Assembly (NCBI GenBank): GCA_963677165.2
Contig: CAXXSX010000002.1
Location: 4,898,001 to 4,962,000, forward strand
From: JAFGXT01 sp963677165
GTDB taxonomy: Bacteria; Verrucomicrobiota; Lentisphaeria; Victivallales; SZUA-371
DNA: 64,000 nucleotides
Direction: 5' to 3'
Below are positions 1-8,753 of this stretch, piece by piece. The first letter of the stretch is position 1; each line of letters begins with the position of its first letter. Both the position numbers and the translations under genes were made by a program. The notes below the pieces were generated by a model. It saw only the letters and a program-made list of their open reading frames with translations, did no database searches and was not told the DNA's origin.

Positions 1-720
1 AAACTTGATCAGAGCCGCCTGGCTGAAGCCTGTGAATATTCAAACCAGGCCCGGGAATTATCGATTCAATGCAATAACCTGCGTTTGCTGAGCCCTCCCC
101 TCGTCCGTGGAACCGACGCGATTTATTTCGCCACGATTTTTTCCCAGTCATGGGGATGTCGTGAATTGATTGATATTCAACAGCAGTTTTTAAATGATCT
201 GTATGAACGCAAGGAAGTTGCCGAAAAGAAGAATATGTCTATCAACGACACCCACCGCATACTCTGGCTGCATCTACCGCCGTTTTATGATCGGGAACTA
301 CTGAACTATATTGAGGTACAATGCAATGCCCCGATAATTTTCGAAGAAGTTAATTATATTGGCTGGGATCCGCTTGATTCAACTGATCCCTTGCGTTCAC
401 TTGCCCGGAAACTACTTCAGAGTAATTTTCTCTATCCTAATGCCAGGGTAAAAGAAATCAGTAAAAACGCGGAACTGGCAAACATGAACGGCTGCATTCT
501 CTACAATCATGGTTTCGGACGCTGTTCCATGTCCGACGCATCATTCATAAAACATCTGCGGGAAGAACTTACCCCCAAAGGCGTGCCTTTGCTGGTACTC
601 GACGGCGATTGCGTTGATCCAACCATTGACCCGTGCAGTACATATACAAAGGTCAGTTCTTACATTGAATCTCTGAACTACAGTAAGTTCGGAAATATTT
701 TCGGACCTGAGAAGGCTTAG
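1..720 (+). CDS. 2-hydroxyacyl-CoA dehydratase D-component subunit (5'-truncated)
   Basis: The reading frame is open from the first base of the window, so the gene starts upstream and only the C-terminal 239 residues are visible. The end of the protein (LLVLDGDCVDPTIDP followed by a Thr-Lys-Val segment and a terminal helix) matches the 2-hydroxyacyl-CoA dehydratase subunit family (HgdB/BcrC/FldC type), whose members hold a [4Fe-4S] cluster and eliminate water from 2-hydroxyacyl-CoA after activation by an ATP-dependent activator. That reaction occurs in anaerobic amino-acid fermentation, and related proteins reduce benzoyl-CoA. The partner subunit and activator are not in view, so substrate cannot be assigned. 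A TTG inside the frame near base 85 could be mistaken for a start, but homology continues before it. A strong terminator follows. Confidence 0.75.
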   Translation, partial: KLDQSRLAEACEYSNQARELSIQCNNLRLLSPPLVRGTDAIYFATIFSQSWGCRELIDIQQQFLNDLYERKEVAEKKNMSINDTHRILWLHLPPFYDRELLNYIEVQCNAPIIFEEVNYIGWDPLDSTDPLRSLARKLLQSNFLYPNARVKEISKNAELANMNGCILYNHGFGRCSMSDASFIKHLREELTPKGVPLLVLDGDCVDPTIDPCSTYTKVSSYIESLNYSKFGNIFGPEKA

Positions 721-742
721 TTTCAAACCCCAGTAGAAATAT

Positions 743-779
743 AAAACCTGAATCCAATCATTACGGATTCAGGTTTTTA
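743..779 (+). terminator. Bidirectional rho-independent terminator
   Basis: A 13-bp perfect stem (AAAACCTGAATCC at 743-755 pairing with 765-777), a 9-nt loop and a T-run lie between the convergent dehydratase gene and rpe. A-tracts and T-tracts flank both sides, so it can serve both strands. Confidence 0.85.
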
Positions 780-788
780 TTCAGGTTT

Positions 789-1490
789 TTAGTAAAGGAT
801 GGATTCTGCGTCGTGAAGTACTTTGATGGCTTTTTCGGCACCTTCAGGATTACGGAAAACCGAAGTTCCCGCAACAATCATATTGGCTCCTGCTTCAGCT
901 GCCGCAGTGATCGTGTTAGCATCAAGACCGCCATCGACTTCAAGATGAACCTTCAGGTTACGCCGCTTGATTTCATCTTTGATCGCTTTGACTTTCGGCA
1001 TCATGTCGGCCATAAAACTTTGACCGCCGAATCCGGGTTCAACAGTCATAACCAGTACCAGGTCAATCTGATCAAGATAAGGGAATACGGCTTCAGCCGG
1101 AGTTGCCGGCTTCAATGACAATCCGACAGAAACATTAAGCGATTTGATATGTTCGATTACTTGCTCTATCGGCGCATCGGCTCCTTCAACATGAAACGTG
1201 ATATGATCAGCCCCTGACTTCACAAACACTTCTGCGTATTTCATCGGATCAGTAATCATCAGATGGGTATCGAAAACCAGGTTCGTAGATTTTCTGATAC
1301 TTTTAATAAGCGGTGGACCGATTGTCAGATTTGGCACAAAATGCCCATCCATGACATCCAGGTGAATCAGGTCACAACCTCCCTGCTCTACGCGTTTGAT
1401 TTCTTCATCGAGCCGTGAAAAATCGGCAGCAAGAACCGATGGCGACACCAGCAATTTCTCAGAACTTAAGTCTTTTACTGTCATTCCCAT
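789..1490 (-). CDS. rpe: Ribulose-phosphate 3-epimerase
   Basis: Interconverts ribulose 5-phosphate and xylulose 5-phosphate in the pentose phosphate pathway (cytosolic TIM barrel). The family hallmarks are present: SPSVLAADFSRL near the N-terminus, LDVMDGHFVPN with the metal-binding Asp, DTHLMI with the metal His, MTVEPGFGGQ, and EVDGGL followed by GTSVF in the phosphate-binding part. The frame is open to 1523, but I prefer the ATG at 1490 because GGAAGG lies 11 bases before it and the extra N-terminal residues are not family-like; an ATG at 1484 is also possible. It is the last gene of the minus-strand block behind the HDOD gene, about 110 bases away. The location may simply reflect shared transcription and not a chemotaxis role. 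Confidence 0.93.
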   Translation of the reverse strand: MGMTVKDLSSEKLLVSPSVLAADFSRLDEEIKRVEQGGCDLIHLDVMDGHFVPNLTIGPPLIKSIRKSTNLVFDTHLMITDPMKYAEVFVKSGADHITFHVEGADAPIEQVIEHIKSLNVSVGLSLKPATPAEAVFPYLDQIDLVLVMTVEPGFGGQSFMADMMPKVKAIKDEIKRRNLKVHLEVDGGLDANTITAAAEAGANMIVAGTSVFRNPEGAEKAIKVLHDAESILY

Positions 1491-1599
1491 AATAATACAG
1501 GCCTTCCATTTGATAAATAGCATTTGCGGATTCTATAGAAGAATAATATAACGATCCTGTATGGGAAAATCAACTAAAAAAACGAGAAGCTCAGTTGGA

Positions 1600-2454
1600 C
1601 TATTCACCGATCTCATTGAATGTTTTTTGTATTGACTCAACATCAATATCAATATTAAGGATAATCTCCGGCAATTCATCGCCCTTGAAATCAAAGAACC
1701 GAGTATAAGTCGTATCGACCTCATACAGCAGCGAGTCAGACCCTTGATCGGAACTACTCAACATAGCTGCAATATCAGCTAAATGAATAATATATGCTAT
1801 CGGCTTATACTCTTCATCGGCCAGACTGGGCTTATGATGATGTTTAATCGCCTGACATATAAACTCCGGCAATTGCCATTCACGAGCCAACAACTCACCG
1901 ACTTCCCCATGGTTGGTGCCAAGTTGAGTTTCTTCCGCCTCGATATAGTCATGAATTTTATGACGGTCAATGCCATCAATAAACCCACTCGCCGTATCTC
2001 CAAGAAAATTGGATAAAACCGTTTTCCCGATATCATGCAGAATCCCAGCTGTAAATGCTTTCTCTTCGTCATACGGAACCTTGCACATGGTCGCCAGTTG
2101 AGAAGCAGCCAGCGCAGTCCGTAGCGAATGCTGCCACATTCCATCGCTCTCGTATCCCTTGAGTGGTTTATTCAGATACATTCTGGTGTAAATTTCCTGA
2201 GCGATGTCCAGAATCTTCTTAGCACCCATCAGCCCAACGGCTCCTTTGATAGAATCAACCGTTCCACGCATACCAAACTCAGCGGAATTAACCATCTTCA
2301 AAATGATCGCGGTTAGTTTACTATCATACCTGATAATCTCAATAATGTCATGAGCAGAGTAATTCTGGGAATTAACCAGACGCATCAATTTGAGAGCGGC
2401 ACTGGAAAATTTCTGTGTCTTTTTTATCTGGGAAATGATTTCTTTATCGACCAT
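1600..2454 (-). CDS. HDOD-domain signalling protein
   Basis: A 284-residue protein made almost entirely of an HDOD domain, an HD-superfamily relative found in bacterial signalling proteins. The conserved HDOD start is visible (SAALKLMRLVNS, then DSKLTAIILKMVNSAEFG), followed by GILHDIGKTVL and the region EWQLPEFICQAIKHHH. HDOD proteins usually lack full HD phosphohydrolase activity and act as regulatory modules in motility, stress or two-component signalling. The start is well supported by GGGAGGTGA ahead of the ATG. It begins 12 bases after cheD ends, so it is translated from the same message as the chemotaxis genes and probably works with them. The precise ligand or partner is unknown. Confidence 0.85.
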   Translation of the reverse strand: MVDKEIISQIKKTQKFSSAALKLMRLVNSQNYSAHDIIEIIRYDSKLTAIILKMVNSAEFGMRGTVDSIKGAVGLMGAKKILDIAQEIYTRMYLNKPLKGYESDGMWQHSLRTALAASQLATMCKVPYDEEKAFTAGILHDIGKTVLSNFLGDTASGFIDGIDRHKIHDYIEAEETQLGTNHGEVGELLAREWQLPEFICQAIKHHHKPSLADEEYKPIAYIIHLADIAAMLSSSDQGSDSLLYEVDTTYTRFFDFKGDELPEIILNIDIDVESIQKTFNEIGE

Positions 2455-2466
2455 GACTTCACCTCC

Positions 2467-2979
2467 CTATATAAACCAGTCATCTCTACCAGGACATGAC
2501 AGTCTGACAATCCCGGTTTTCACTTCAACCGATACCGTCCTACTGATAACCCCGGCAAGGTCATGAGCAACTGGCTTAACCTTGTTTTCATAGAGCATAT
2601 TTTTAATTGCCTCAATATTTCTTCTTCCAATATCGAGCACACCTTCAGCCTTGATTACCCTGGCACCTCCGGCAAGTTTGATGTACATATCACCCAATAC
2701 GCCCGAAGACCCATATTTCTTCATATCCTGAAGCAAAGCTTTTACGCCGGTATCAGCGAAATATCCCGGCTTAAAAGTACGCCGTCCGTGTTGAAGGTGG
2801 GAGTCAGGCAAAGCAACATGAACCATGCCGACTGTTTTGGTTTTCGGATCAAGCAGCACAACCGCCACACATGATCCAAGTGCCATGGTTTTAATTTCCG
2901 TATCCATCTTATTTGTGGAACCGTAATCACCGATTCCTAAAAGCATTACTTTGCTTTTTCCTGCGTTTATCAGTGCCAT
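2467..2979 (-). CDS. cheD: Chemoreceptor glutamine deamidase CheD
   Basis: CheD deamidates specific glutamines in chemoreceptors, creating methyl-accepting sites, and in some bacteria is controlled by CheC/CheY-P. The catalytic set is recognisable: Thr31, Cys37 in ALGSCVAV and His54 in MVHVALPDS. Their spacing (6 and 17) equals that of the characterised Thr-Cys-His triad of Thermotoga CheD. A GGARV motif and a DIGRRNIEAI segment complete the fold. Length (170 aa) is normal. Its ATG overlaps the cheB stop as ATGA, indicating translational coupling. No chemoreceptor or CheC gene is present in the window, so its targets are elsewhere. Confidence 0.92.
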   Translation of the reverse strand: MALINAGKSKVMLLGIGDYGSTNKMDTEIKTMALGSCVAVVLLDPKTKTVGMVHVALPDSHLQHGRRTFKPGYFADTGVKALLQDMKKYGSSGVLGDMYIKLAGGARVIKAEGVLDIGRRNIEAIKNMLYENKVKPVAHDLAGVISRTVSVEVKTGIVRLSCPGRDDWFI

Positions 2980-4028
2980 CAGAACGTATTCACCAATTTA
3001 ATTACTTCATCTGCTATATTCTGTAAAGGCATCAGTTTATCAACTCCGCCTTTCTCCCATGCGACTTTCGGCATACCAAAAACAACACAAGTCTCCTCAT
3101 CCTGAGCCACGGTTCGTGCTCCTCTATCATGCATTGCCTTCATGCCGTCCGCTCCATCACCGCCCATACCGGTAAGCATAACGCCAACTGAACGTTTTCC
3201 ATATATCTCGGCAACGGACTGCATCATAACCTCAACTGATGGTCTATGACCATTCACCAACTCATCATCAAAGATTTTCACATGATAAGTATTTCCACGT
3301 TTAAAAACTTTCATATGCCTTGCGCCAGGTGCCAATAAAATTCTTCCGGGAATAATCTGATCGCCATCCTCGGCTTCCTTTACTTCCATTTCACATATGT
3401 TGTTTAAACGATCAGCAAACATCTTTGTAAACCCTACCGGCATATGCTGAACCATAACGACTCCAGGCATATTTGCCGGAAACTTGGTAATCACGTCCTT
3501 GATCGCCTCTGTTCCACCAGTTGACGCGCCAATTGCAACAACATACTCGTTCCACTGAGCAGAAGAAATCTTGCGGTTTCTCTCCTCAGCAGCCTTTGAG
3601 CTGTGCTTCCAATGGGAAACATCCTTAGTAGATGCCAGCTTGACTTTTGTCCTCAACTCCATAATCATATTGGCGGCACCATCCGGATCGTTCGCATCCG
3701 GCTTGGCAACATAGTCAACCGCACCCGCCTTCATCACTTCTTCTATTTGTCTCTGCTTCGACGCATTAAAAGAACTAACAATAACAACCGGCAGCGGATA
3801 CTGCGGCATAAGCTTCTTCAAAAACTCAGCGCCACTCATTCGGGGCATTTCAAGATCAAGGGTAATTACGTCTGGCTTATGCTTAACAATCATTTCCCTG
3901 GCAGAATACGGATCGGAAGCCTTGGCTACAACTTCAATGCCAGGATCCATATCAAGCCCTTTGGCAATGATCGTACGAGTCAAAGCCATATCATCAACTA
4001 CCAAAACTCTAACCACCTTTTTGGCCAT
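2979..4028 (-). CDS. cheB: Chemotaxis response regulator protein-glutamate methylesterase
   Basis: CheB removes methyl groups from chemoreceptors once its receiver domain is phosphorylated by CheA. Residues 1-120 form the receiver domain, with acidic VDD at 11-13, phospho-acceptor Asp58 (ITLDLEMPRMSG) and the conserved Lys in VAKPD. After a linker, residues 160-349 form the CheB methylesterase domain with Ser169 (GASTGGTEA), His195 (MVQHMP) and Asp291 (TGMGGDGADG) as the catalytic triad. The start has AGAGG upstream. It lies between cheR and cheD in an operon-like row and overlaps cheD by four bases. Confidence 0.96.
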   Translation of the reverse strand: MAKKVVRVLVVDDMALTRTIIAKGLDMDPGIEVVAKASDPYSAREMIVKHKPDVITLDLEMPRMSGAEFLKKLMPQYPLPVVIVSSFNASKQRQIEEVMKAGAVDYVAKPDANDPDGAANMIMELRTKVKLASTKDVSHWKHSSKAAEERNRKISSAQWNEYVVAIGASTGGTEAIKDVITKFPANMPGVVMVQHMPVGFTKMFADRLNNICEMEVKEAEDGDQIIPGRILLAPGARHMKVFKRGNTYHVKIFDDELVNGHRPSVEVMMQSVAEIYGKRSVGVMLTGMGGDGADGMKAMHDRGARTVAQDEETCVVFGMPKVAWEKGGVDKLMPLQNIADEVIKLVNTF

Positions 4029-4071
4029 AGATAACCTCTTATTTAAAATTTATTATATTAATCATAATTTA

Positions 4072-4893
4072 TTATTTTTTCCGGTATACAGCCGGCTTTA
4101 CATAGTCATACACCGAACAGTCGCGCCCGATTGATTCGGAATGACCGATAAAAAGATAACCGCCTGGAACTGTATTCTGGGCGAATTTTCTTACCAGATT
4201 ATCGCGAGTAGGTTTATCAAAATAAATCATCACATTTCGGCAAAAAATTATATCAAACGGCTTCTTGAAAGGAAAAGAAGGAGTCATCAGGTTAAATCTT
4301 CTAAAAATAATCTCCTTCTTAATTTTCTCAGAAACCCTGTAGAACCCTTCCGGGGTTTTATTAAAATACTTTCTCAGCAAATCCTGAGGCATATCCCGCA
4401 ACCGATCAGGCGGGTATTCTCCTCTGACCGCTTTCGTCAGTGCATCAGTAGAAATATCGGTAGCCAGCAACCCGGCGGACCAGTTGGAGTAATCATATCC
4501 AAAATATTCCAACATAAGCATCATCAGGGTGTATGCCTCATCCCCAAACGAACACCCGGCACACCATATTCTTATGTCGTTGTCGCGTTCCTCTTTTTTT
4601 CTCCGGACTATTTCCGGCAGCAATTCCTGGGCATAGTATTCAAAATGTCCTTTCTCGCGCCAGAAATAAGTATGGTTGGTGGCTATACGGTTAATCAGCA
4701 CCGACAACGATTGATTTGTCTTGTCCGCTTCAACATAGTCAATATATTCATCAAATGATTTAAAATTCAGGCTCTGAATTACCTTGGTCAACCGAACAAC
4801 CACAAGGTTTTTCTTCTGCCCTGTCAGGTGAATCCCCGCGCGATCGTAAATCAACTCACTGATACGTTGAAACTGTTTATCCGTAATATTCAT
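4072..4893 (-). CDS. cheR: Chemotaxis protein methyltransferase CheR
   Basis: Transfers methyl groups from S-adenosylmethionine to glutamates of chemoreceptors. The N-terminal all-helical CheR domain (about residues 1-75, including DRAGIHL and a VVVRL segment) precedes the Rossmann-like methyltransferase domain. That domain contains the NHTYFWRE segment, the SAM motif IRIWCAGCSFGDEAYT, TDISTDAL, and FCRNVMIYF. The C-terminal GHSES motif is also present. Length (273 aa) is typical and there is no TPR extension. The ATG is preceded by AAAGGA. It sits between cheA and cheB with 40-45 base gaps, consistent with one transcription unit. Confidence 0.96.
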   Translation of the reverse strand: MNITDKQFQRISELIYDRAGIHLTGQKKNLVVVRLTKVIQSLNFKSFDEYIDYVEADKTNQSLSVLINRIATNHTYFWREKGHFEYYAQELLPEIVRRKKEERDNDIRIWCAGCSFGDEAYTLMMLMLEYFGYDYSNWSAGLLATDISTDALTKAVRGEYPPDRLRDMPQDLLRKYFNKTPEGFYRVSEKIKKEIIFRRFNLMTPSFPFKKPFDIIFCRNVMIYFDKPTRDNLVRKFAQNTVPGGYLFIGHSESIGRDCSVYDYVKPAVYRKK

Positions 4894-4939
4894 GCCACCG
4901 TGTCCTTTCTTCGCTGGTGAATTCTATGTCTGTTATTAA

Positions 4940-7387
4940 TTAACTGGCACGACTCAACAGACTGCTAATATCAATAATAAGGCTGACTTCGCCGTTACCA
5001 AGAACGGTACATCCGGAAATACCTTTTGGTGCTCCCAGATATGAAGACAATCCCTTGATAACAATTTCCTGCTGTCCGACTATTTCGTCGACCAGCAAAG
5101 CGGCTTTCTGACCATCAGCCTCAACAATGACCAGAACACCCTGACTGATTTCCGTAACGTCTGTAGAACGTTTCAGGCAATCATAAAGTTTTATAATAGG
5201 AATCTGCTCTTCTCGAACAGTGATACACTCATTACCGTCCGGCAATTCGACCAGCATGTCATCAGTTCCGCGAATTGATTCGCGAATGGCCAGCAAGGGA
5301 ACAGTGAAGAGACTGTCACCAATCTTAACCAGCATACCGTCAATGATCGCCAGAGTAAGCGGAATCCGCAGGGAAATATTTGTTCCCTCGCCAGCTTTAC
5401 TTCTGACTTTAATTCTACCGTTAAGTTTTTCAATATTTTTCTTAACAACGTCCATGCCAACGCCACGTCCGGAAATATCAGTAACCTTATCGGCAGTAGA
5501 AAAGCCCGGTTCAAAAACAAGCTGGAAAACTTCGTCATCAGTAAGTTCGGAACCATCACCAGAAACCAGACCGCGTTCAATTCCTTTGGATAGAATTTTA
5601 TCCCGATTAAGCCCCTGACCATCGTCAATAATACTGATCCACACCTCACCGCCTTCGTGTTTTGCTTCCAAAGTAATAACACCTGTCTCTGGTTTACCTG
5701 CCGCAATACGGTCTTCGGCCTTTTCAATACCATGGTCAACTGAGTTACGAATAATGTGAACAAGCGGGTCATTAATCTGTTCAATCACGTTTTTATCCAC
5801 TTCCGTATCTTCCCCGATAAGCTTCATATCAACTTTCTTGTCTGACTTACGGGACAAGTCATGAATAAGGCGAATCATTTTCTTAAATGTAGCGGCAAGC
5901 GGAATCATTCGAACAGACATAGCAACGTCCTGAAGTTCCGATGACACCCTCTGGAGATGATGAATCTTGCGCTCCATATCATTATCATTCCCCAAGGTTT
6001 CAGTGAGCATCCTGAACACCATTGATTCTGCAATAACCAGCTCACCCACAAGATTAATAAGTTTATCAAGCCGTTTAAGGTCAACTCTAATCGTCTGTGC
6101 AAATTCTTTTCTGGGAGCCCCACCGGAAGAATCCGACTTTTTGGCAGCCGGTCTTGATTTTGTAACAGGAGCAGTTACAACATCATTTTCATTTTGTTCC
6201 TTACTATTGGAAACATCCTCGACTTCCGCCAATACGGGAGACTTCAAAGATCCTCCAGCTGTAACCGGGACACCACCGCCACTGCTACTGCCGCCACCAG
6301 CTTCAAGTAAGGCTTTAACATCATCCGGCAAATCCATTTCCTCAATATCAACGCTGGCTTCTTCGGTGGCTTCCTTCTCCGCGGTTTCTGGTGTCTTATT
6401 TGCTTCTTTCGCAACGTCTTCGGATATGGAGCTTAAATCAAGGGGCTCTGCGCCACTGATATCATTAAGGAATTCAACCATCAAATCACAGTTTGGAATT
6501 TCAGTCGGTTCTCCGTTTTCAACGAGAACCGACATTCCTTCCGTCAGTGTATCCACGGCCTGGAGCAAAATTTCCAGCGTCTGATCATCAAGTTCGATCT
6601 TACCGGATTTCACACAGTCAAGAATACTTTCAGCCGCGTGACTGAGCTTTGCAAGATCTTCAAATCCGAGCAATCCACAGCTGCCTTTGAAATTATGCAA
6701 AAGCCGGAAGGCTTCATCAACAAGTTCTTTCTTTTTGCCGTCATCACTTTTCTGGTATTGAAGCAAACACTCTTCTGTTTTTTCAAGGATTTCAATCCCC
6801 TCACTCACAAAATTGGTGCTGCCTTCTCCCTCAACCATTTTTCGAATTTCTTCAGCGTCATCAGCTTTCTTCGTTGTTTTTGCAGATTTTTTGGAAGTCT
6901 TTTTGGTGGTCTTCTTGGCAGGTGCTTTTTCTGCAGTTTCTTTCTTGACCGGTTCTTCGTCGGCGCTGCTTCCACCTTCGGCAACTTCAAGAGCTTTCAC
7001 CAGTTTATCAACAACCTGATCACGCAGATCTTCCATTCCTTCATCGTTACCGTTATCCATTGTTGTATCAAGCATACTGCGGATAGCGTCAATTGCCTGA
7101 AGCTGAACTTCCAGGAAATATGGAGACATTCGAAGCTCTGAATTATTACGAAACGCGTCAAGAAGAGTTTCAGCGTGATGGGTAACTTTAGCAATATTAT
7201 TAAGGCCAATAAAACCAGCAGAACCTTTCATGGAGTGAAACAGACGAAATATTTTATTAACTACATCAACATCTACAGGCTGGTCACTATCCGCTGTTTT
7301 TTCAAGTTGTATAAATAATGGTTCAACATCGTCAATAAGATCGGTGCTTTCACTAACAAATGATTCTAATAGTTCAAAATCTTCCAT
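4940..7387 (-). CDS. cheA: Chemotaxis histidine kinase CheA with two Hpt domains
   Basis: CheA autophosphorylates in response to receptors and passes phosphate to CheY and CheB. This 815-residue version has two phosphotransfer domains: Hpt1 with His51 (FHSMKGSAG) and Hpt2 with His231 (LHNFKGSCG). They are separated by a Lys/Ala/Thr-rich linker (about 145-180). A second low-complexity acidic/Gly-rich linker (310-425) leads to the dimerisation domain (about 430-495), the HATPase domain with HIIRNSVDHG, DDGQG and GRGVGMDVV, and a C-terminal CheW-like domain (about 675-815). I see no separate CheY-binding P2 domain; the linkers occupy that place. It is the first chemotaxis gene transcribed; GGGGAA precedes the ATG. 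Confidence 0.95.
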   Translation of the reverse strand: MEDFELLESFVSESTDLIDDVEPLFIQLEKTADSDQPVDVDVVNKIFRLFHSMKGSAGFIGLNNIAKVTHHAETLLDAFRNNSELRMSPYFLEVQLQAIDAIRSMLDTTMDNGNDEGMEDLRDQVVDKLVKALEVAEGGSSADEEPVKKETAEKAPAKKTTKKTSKKSAKTTKKADDAEEIRKMVEGEGSTNFVSEGIEILEKTEECLLQYQKSDDGKKKELVDEAFRLLHNFKGSCGLLGFEDLAKLSHAAESILDCVKSGKIELDDQTLEILLQAVDTLTEGMSVLVENGEPTEIPNCDLMVEFLNDISGAEPLDLSSISEDVAKEANKTPETAEKEATEEASVDIEEMDLPDDVKALLEAGGGSSSGGGVPVTAGGSLKSPVLAEVEDVSNSKEQNENDVVTAPVTKSRPAAKKSDSSGGAPRKEFAQTIRVDLKRLDKLINLVGELVIAESMVFRMLTETLGNDNDMERKIHHLQRVSSELQDVAMSVRMIPLAATFKKMIRLIHDLSRKSDKKVDMKLIGEDTEVDKNVIEQINDPLVHIIRNSVDHGIEKAEDRIAAGKPETGVITLEAKHEGGEVWISIIDDGQGLNRDKILSKGIERGLVSGDGSELTDDEVFQLVFEPGFSTADKVTDISGRGVGMDVVKKNIEKLNGRIKVRSKAGEGTNISLRIPLTLAIIDGMLVKIGDSLFTVPLLAIRESIRGTDDMLVELPDGNECITVREEQIPIIKLYDCLKRSTDVTEISQGVLVIVEADGQKAALLVDEIVGQQEIVIKGLSSYLGAPKGISGCTVLGNGEVSLIIDISSLLSRAS

Positions 7388-7619
7388 AATCGTTCCCCGG
7401 CCCTGATAAAAGGATTTAAATTCTATATCTTGTAAACGATTCTAATATCTGAATCGTATTTTTTCAAGCCTTTTTCGGGTAGCTACACCTTGGAATTCTC
7501 CGGATTTTTTTTTCAACAGCACAAAAAAGCAGACAAATTCCAATAAATTAAATAATTAATTATTCCATACAGCTCCTTCCAATAATTTTATTTGCCTCTA
7601 TCAGCCGGAGAAAAAAAGC

Positions 7620-8246
7620 CTATCGCTTTTGTTTTTTCCTGGTAGCTGCAACCAGGTCCAAGAGTTTTTCTCTTATACTCTGCAAATGGTTGATATAACT
7701 ATTTATCTGCTCTTCCAACTTCGGTTCAAGTTGAATCATTTCAGCAAGACGACCGATAATCCGATTGATCTCGGCATGGAGCCGCTTGCCAACACAAATA
7801 ATAAAACCGTTAACTTCTTCATTTCCAGCCTCCAGCAATTCAGCGGTATTTGCCAGCGCCCGTCCGTAAAGACAAGTTATATGCAACGCTGCAGGCTGAT
7901 ATTTTTGACTGATTTCCGAAGCATACACAATATTCCACTGGGAAGCCAACTTTGATAATTGAGTATAAAGCTTGGCTCCGTCTTTATGAACCCAGTCATC
8001 AGACAAAAAGACATCCTCATCAAAATCCTCAGAAAACATGGACGCTCCAATATCGTCCCAGTTCTCATTCATAGAAATGAGTTCCGGATGAAGTTTCATC
8101 TGCTTGAGGATTATTTCCTCTTCTCCGGGCAAATCAATAAAATGGGGAAGCTCCATAAAATAATAATGAATGCGGTTTTCATCCATTCTAAATTCACGTT
8201 CCCACTTGAATTCATTCCAGCTTTTTCTGTTGTCCGGGGTATTCAT
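7620..8246 (-). CDS. Conserved-looking protein of unknown function
   Basis: I do not recognise this 208-residue protein. It has no signal peptide or membrane segment. The N-terminal half is acidic (many Glu/Asp between residues 40 and 85), with aromatic patches such as ENRIHYYFMELPHF. The C-terminal half is predicted helical, with a heptad-like stretch near the end (EPKLEEQINSYINHLQ) and a basic tail. GGAGAAGCC before the ATG is a convincing ribosome binding site. It lies between rsfS and cheA on the same strand, with a roughly 230-base AT-rich gap before cheA that could carry a cheA promoter, so a link to chemotaxis is possible but not shown. Confidence 0.55.
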   Translation of the reverse strand: MNTPDNRKSWNEFKWEREFRMDENRIHYYFMELPHFIDLPGEEEIILKQMKLHPELISMNENWDDIGASMFSEDFDEDVFLSDDWVHKDGAKLYTQLSKLASQWNIVYASEISQKYQPAALHITCLYGRALANTAELLEAGNEEVNGFIICVGKRLHAEINRIIGRLAEMIQLEPKLEEQINSYINHLQSIREKLLDLVAATRKKQKR

Positions 8247-8297
8247 GGCTTCTCCATGTTATACTATAATATCGACTGAAGATAAACTTTTTTTATA

Positions 8298-8687
8298 CTA
8301 TGATTTCGGACCTTGCGAAAGAATTTCAACAGCTTCACGTCTTGGGGCATCCCCCCACAGACTTTCCAGCTGATACTGCTCCCGCATTGTCGGAGTCATA
8401 ATATGCACAACAACTACACCGAAATCCATTAACATCCAGTGACTGGATGCCGCACCTTCGACCGAACGCGGACGAATATTGTAACGGTTCCGTGCCTCCC
8501 GTCCAATACGGTCGGAAATCGCCTTAATGTGCGGCTCGGAATTGCCGGTACACAACACAAAATAATCTGTTACTCCATGTTCTGACACTTCAAATGATAC
8601 AATGTTTTCCGCTTTTCTGTCGTCAGCCATCTCAACGCACAGGTCCGCGATTTCCTCGGGACTTACTACTTTTGTCTTTTTCTCCAT
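8298..8687 (-). CDS. rsfS: Ribosomal silencing factor RsfS
   Basis: RsfS binds ribosomal protein uL14 and blocks 30S-50S joining when nutrients are short. The 129-residue sequence shows the whole DUF143/RsfS pattern: a regulatory start (EIADLCVEMADDRKAENIV), VTDYFVLCTGNSEPHIKAI, the GAASSHWMLMDFG segment and VVHIMTPTMREQYQLESLW. The start lies in an AT-rich context with GGAG about 19 bases upstream, so the N-terminus is slightly uncertain. It follows nadD on the same strand, the usual nadD-rsfS order in many bacteria, and precedes the unknown 208-residue gene. Confidence 0.94.
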   Translation of the reverse strand: MEKKTKVVSPEEIADLCVEMADDRKAENIVSFEVSEHGVTDYFVLCTGNSEPHIKAISDRIGREARNRYNIRPRSVEGAASSHWMLMDFGVVVVHIMTPTMREQYQLESLWGDAPRREAVEILSQGPKS

Positions 8688-8753
8688 AATAATATGAATA
8701 TATCTCCGTTATCTGTTAAATCCTTGTAATTTAACGTTTTTTTTCCATTCTGT

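Noticed and set aside
5967..6584. Plus-strand open frame of 205 codons opposite cheA
   Set aside because: Composition is Ser/Leu-rich as expected opposite the cheA linkers; no ribosome site and no recognisable domain.
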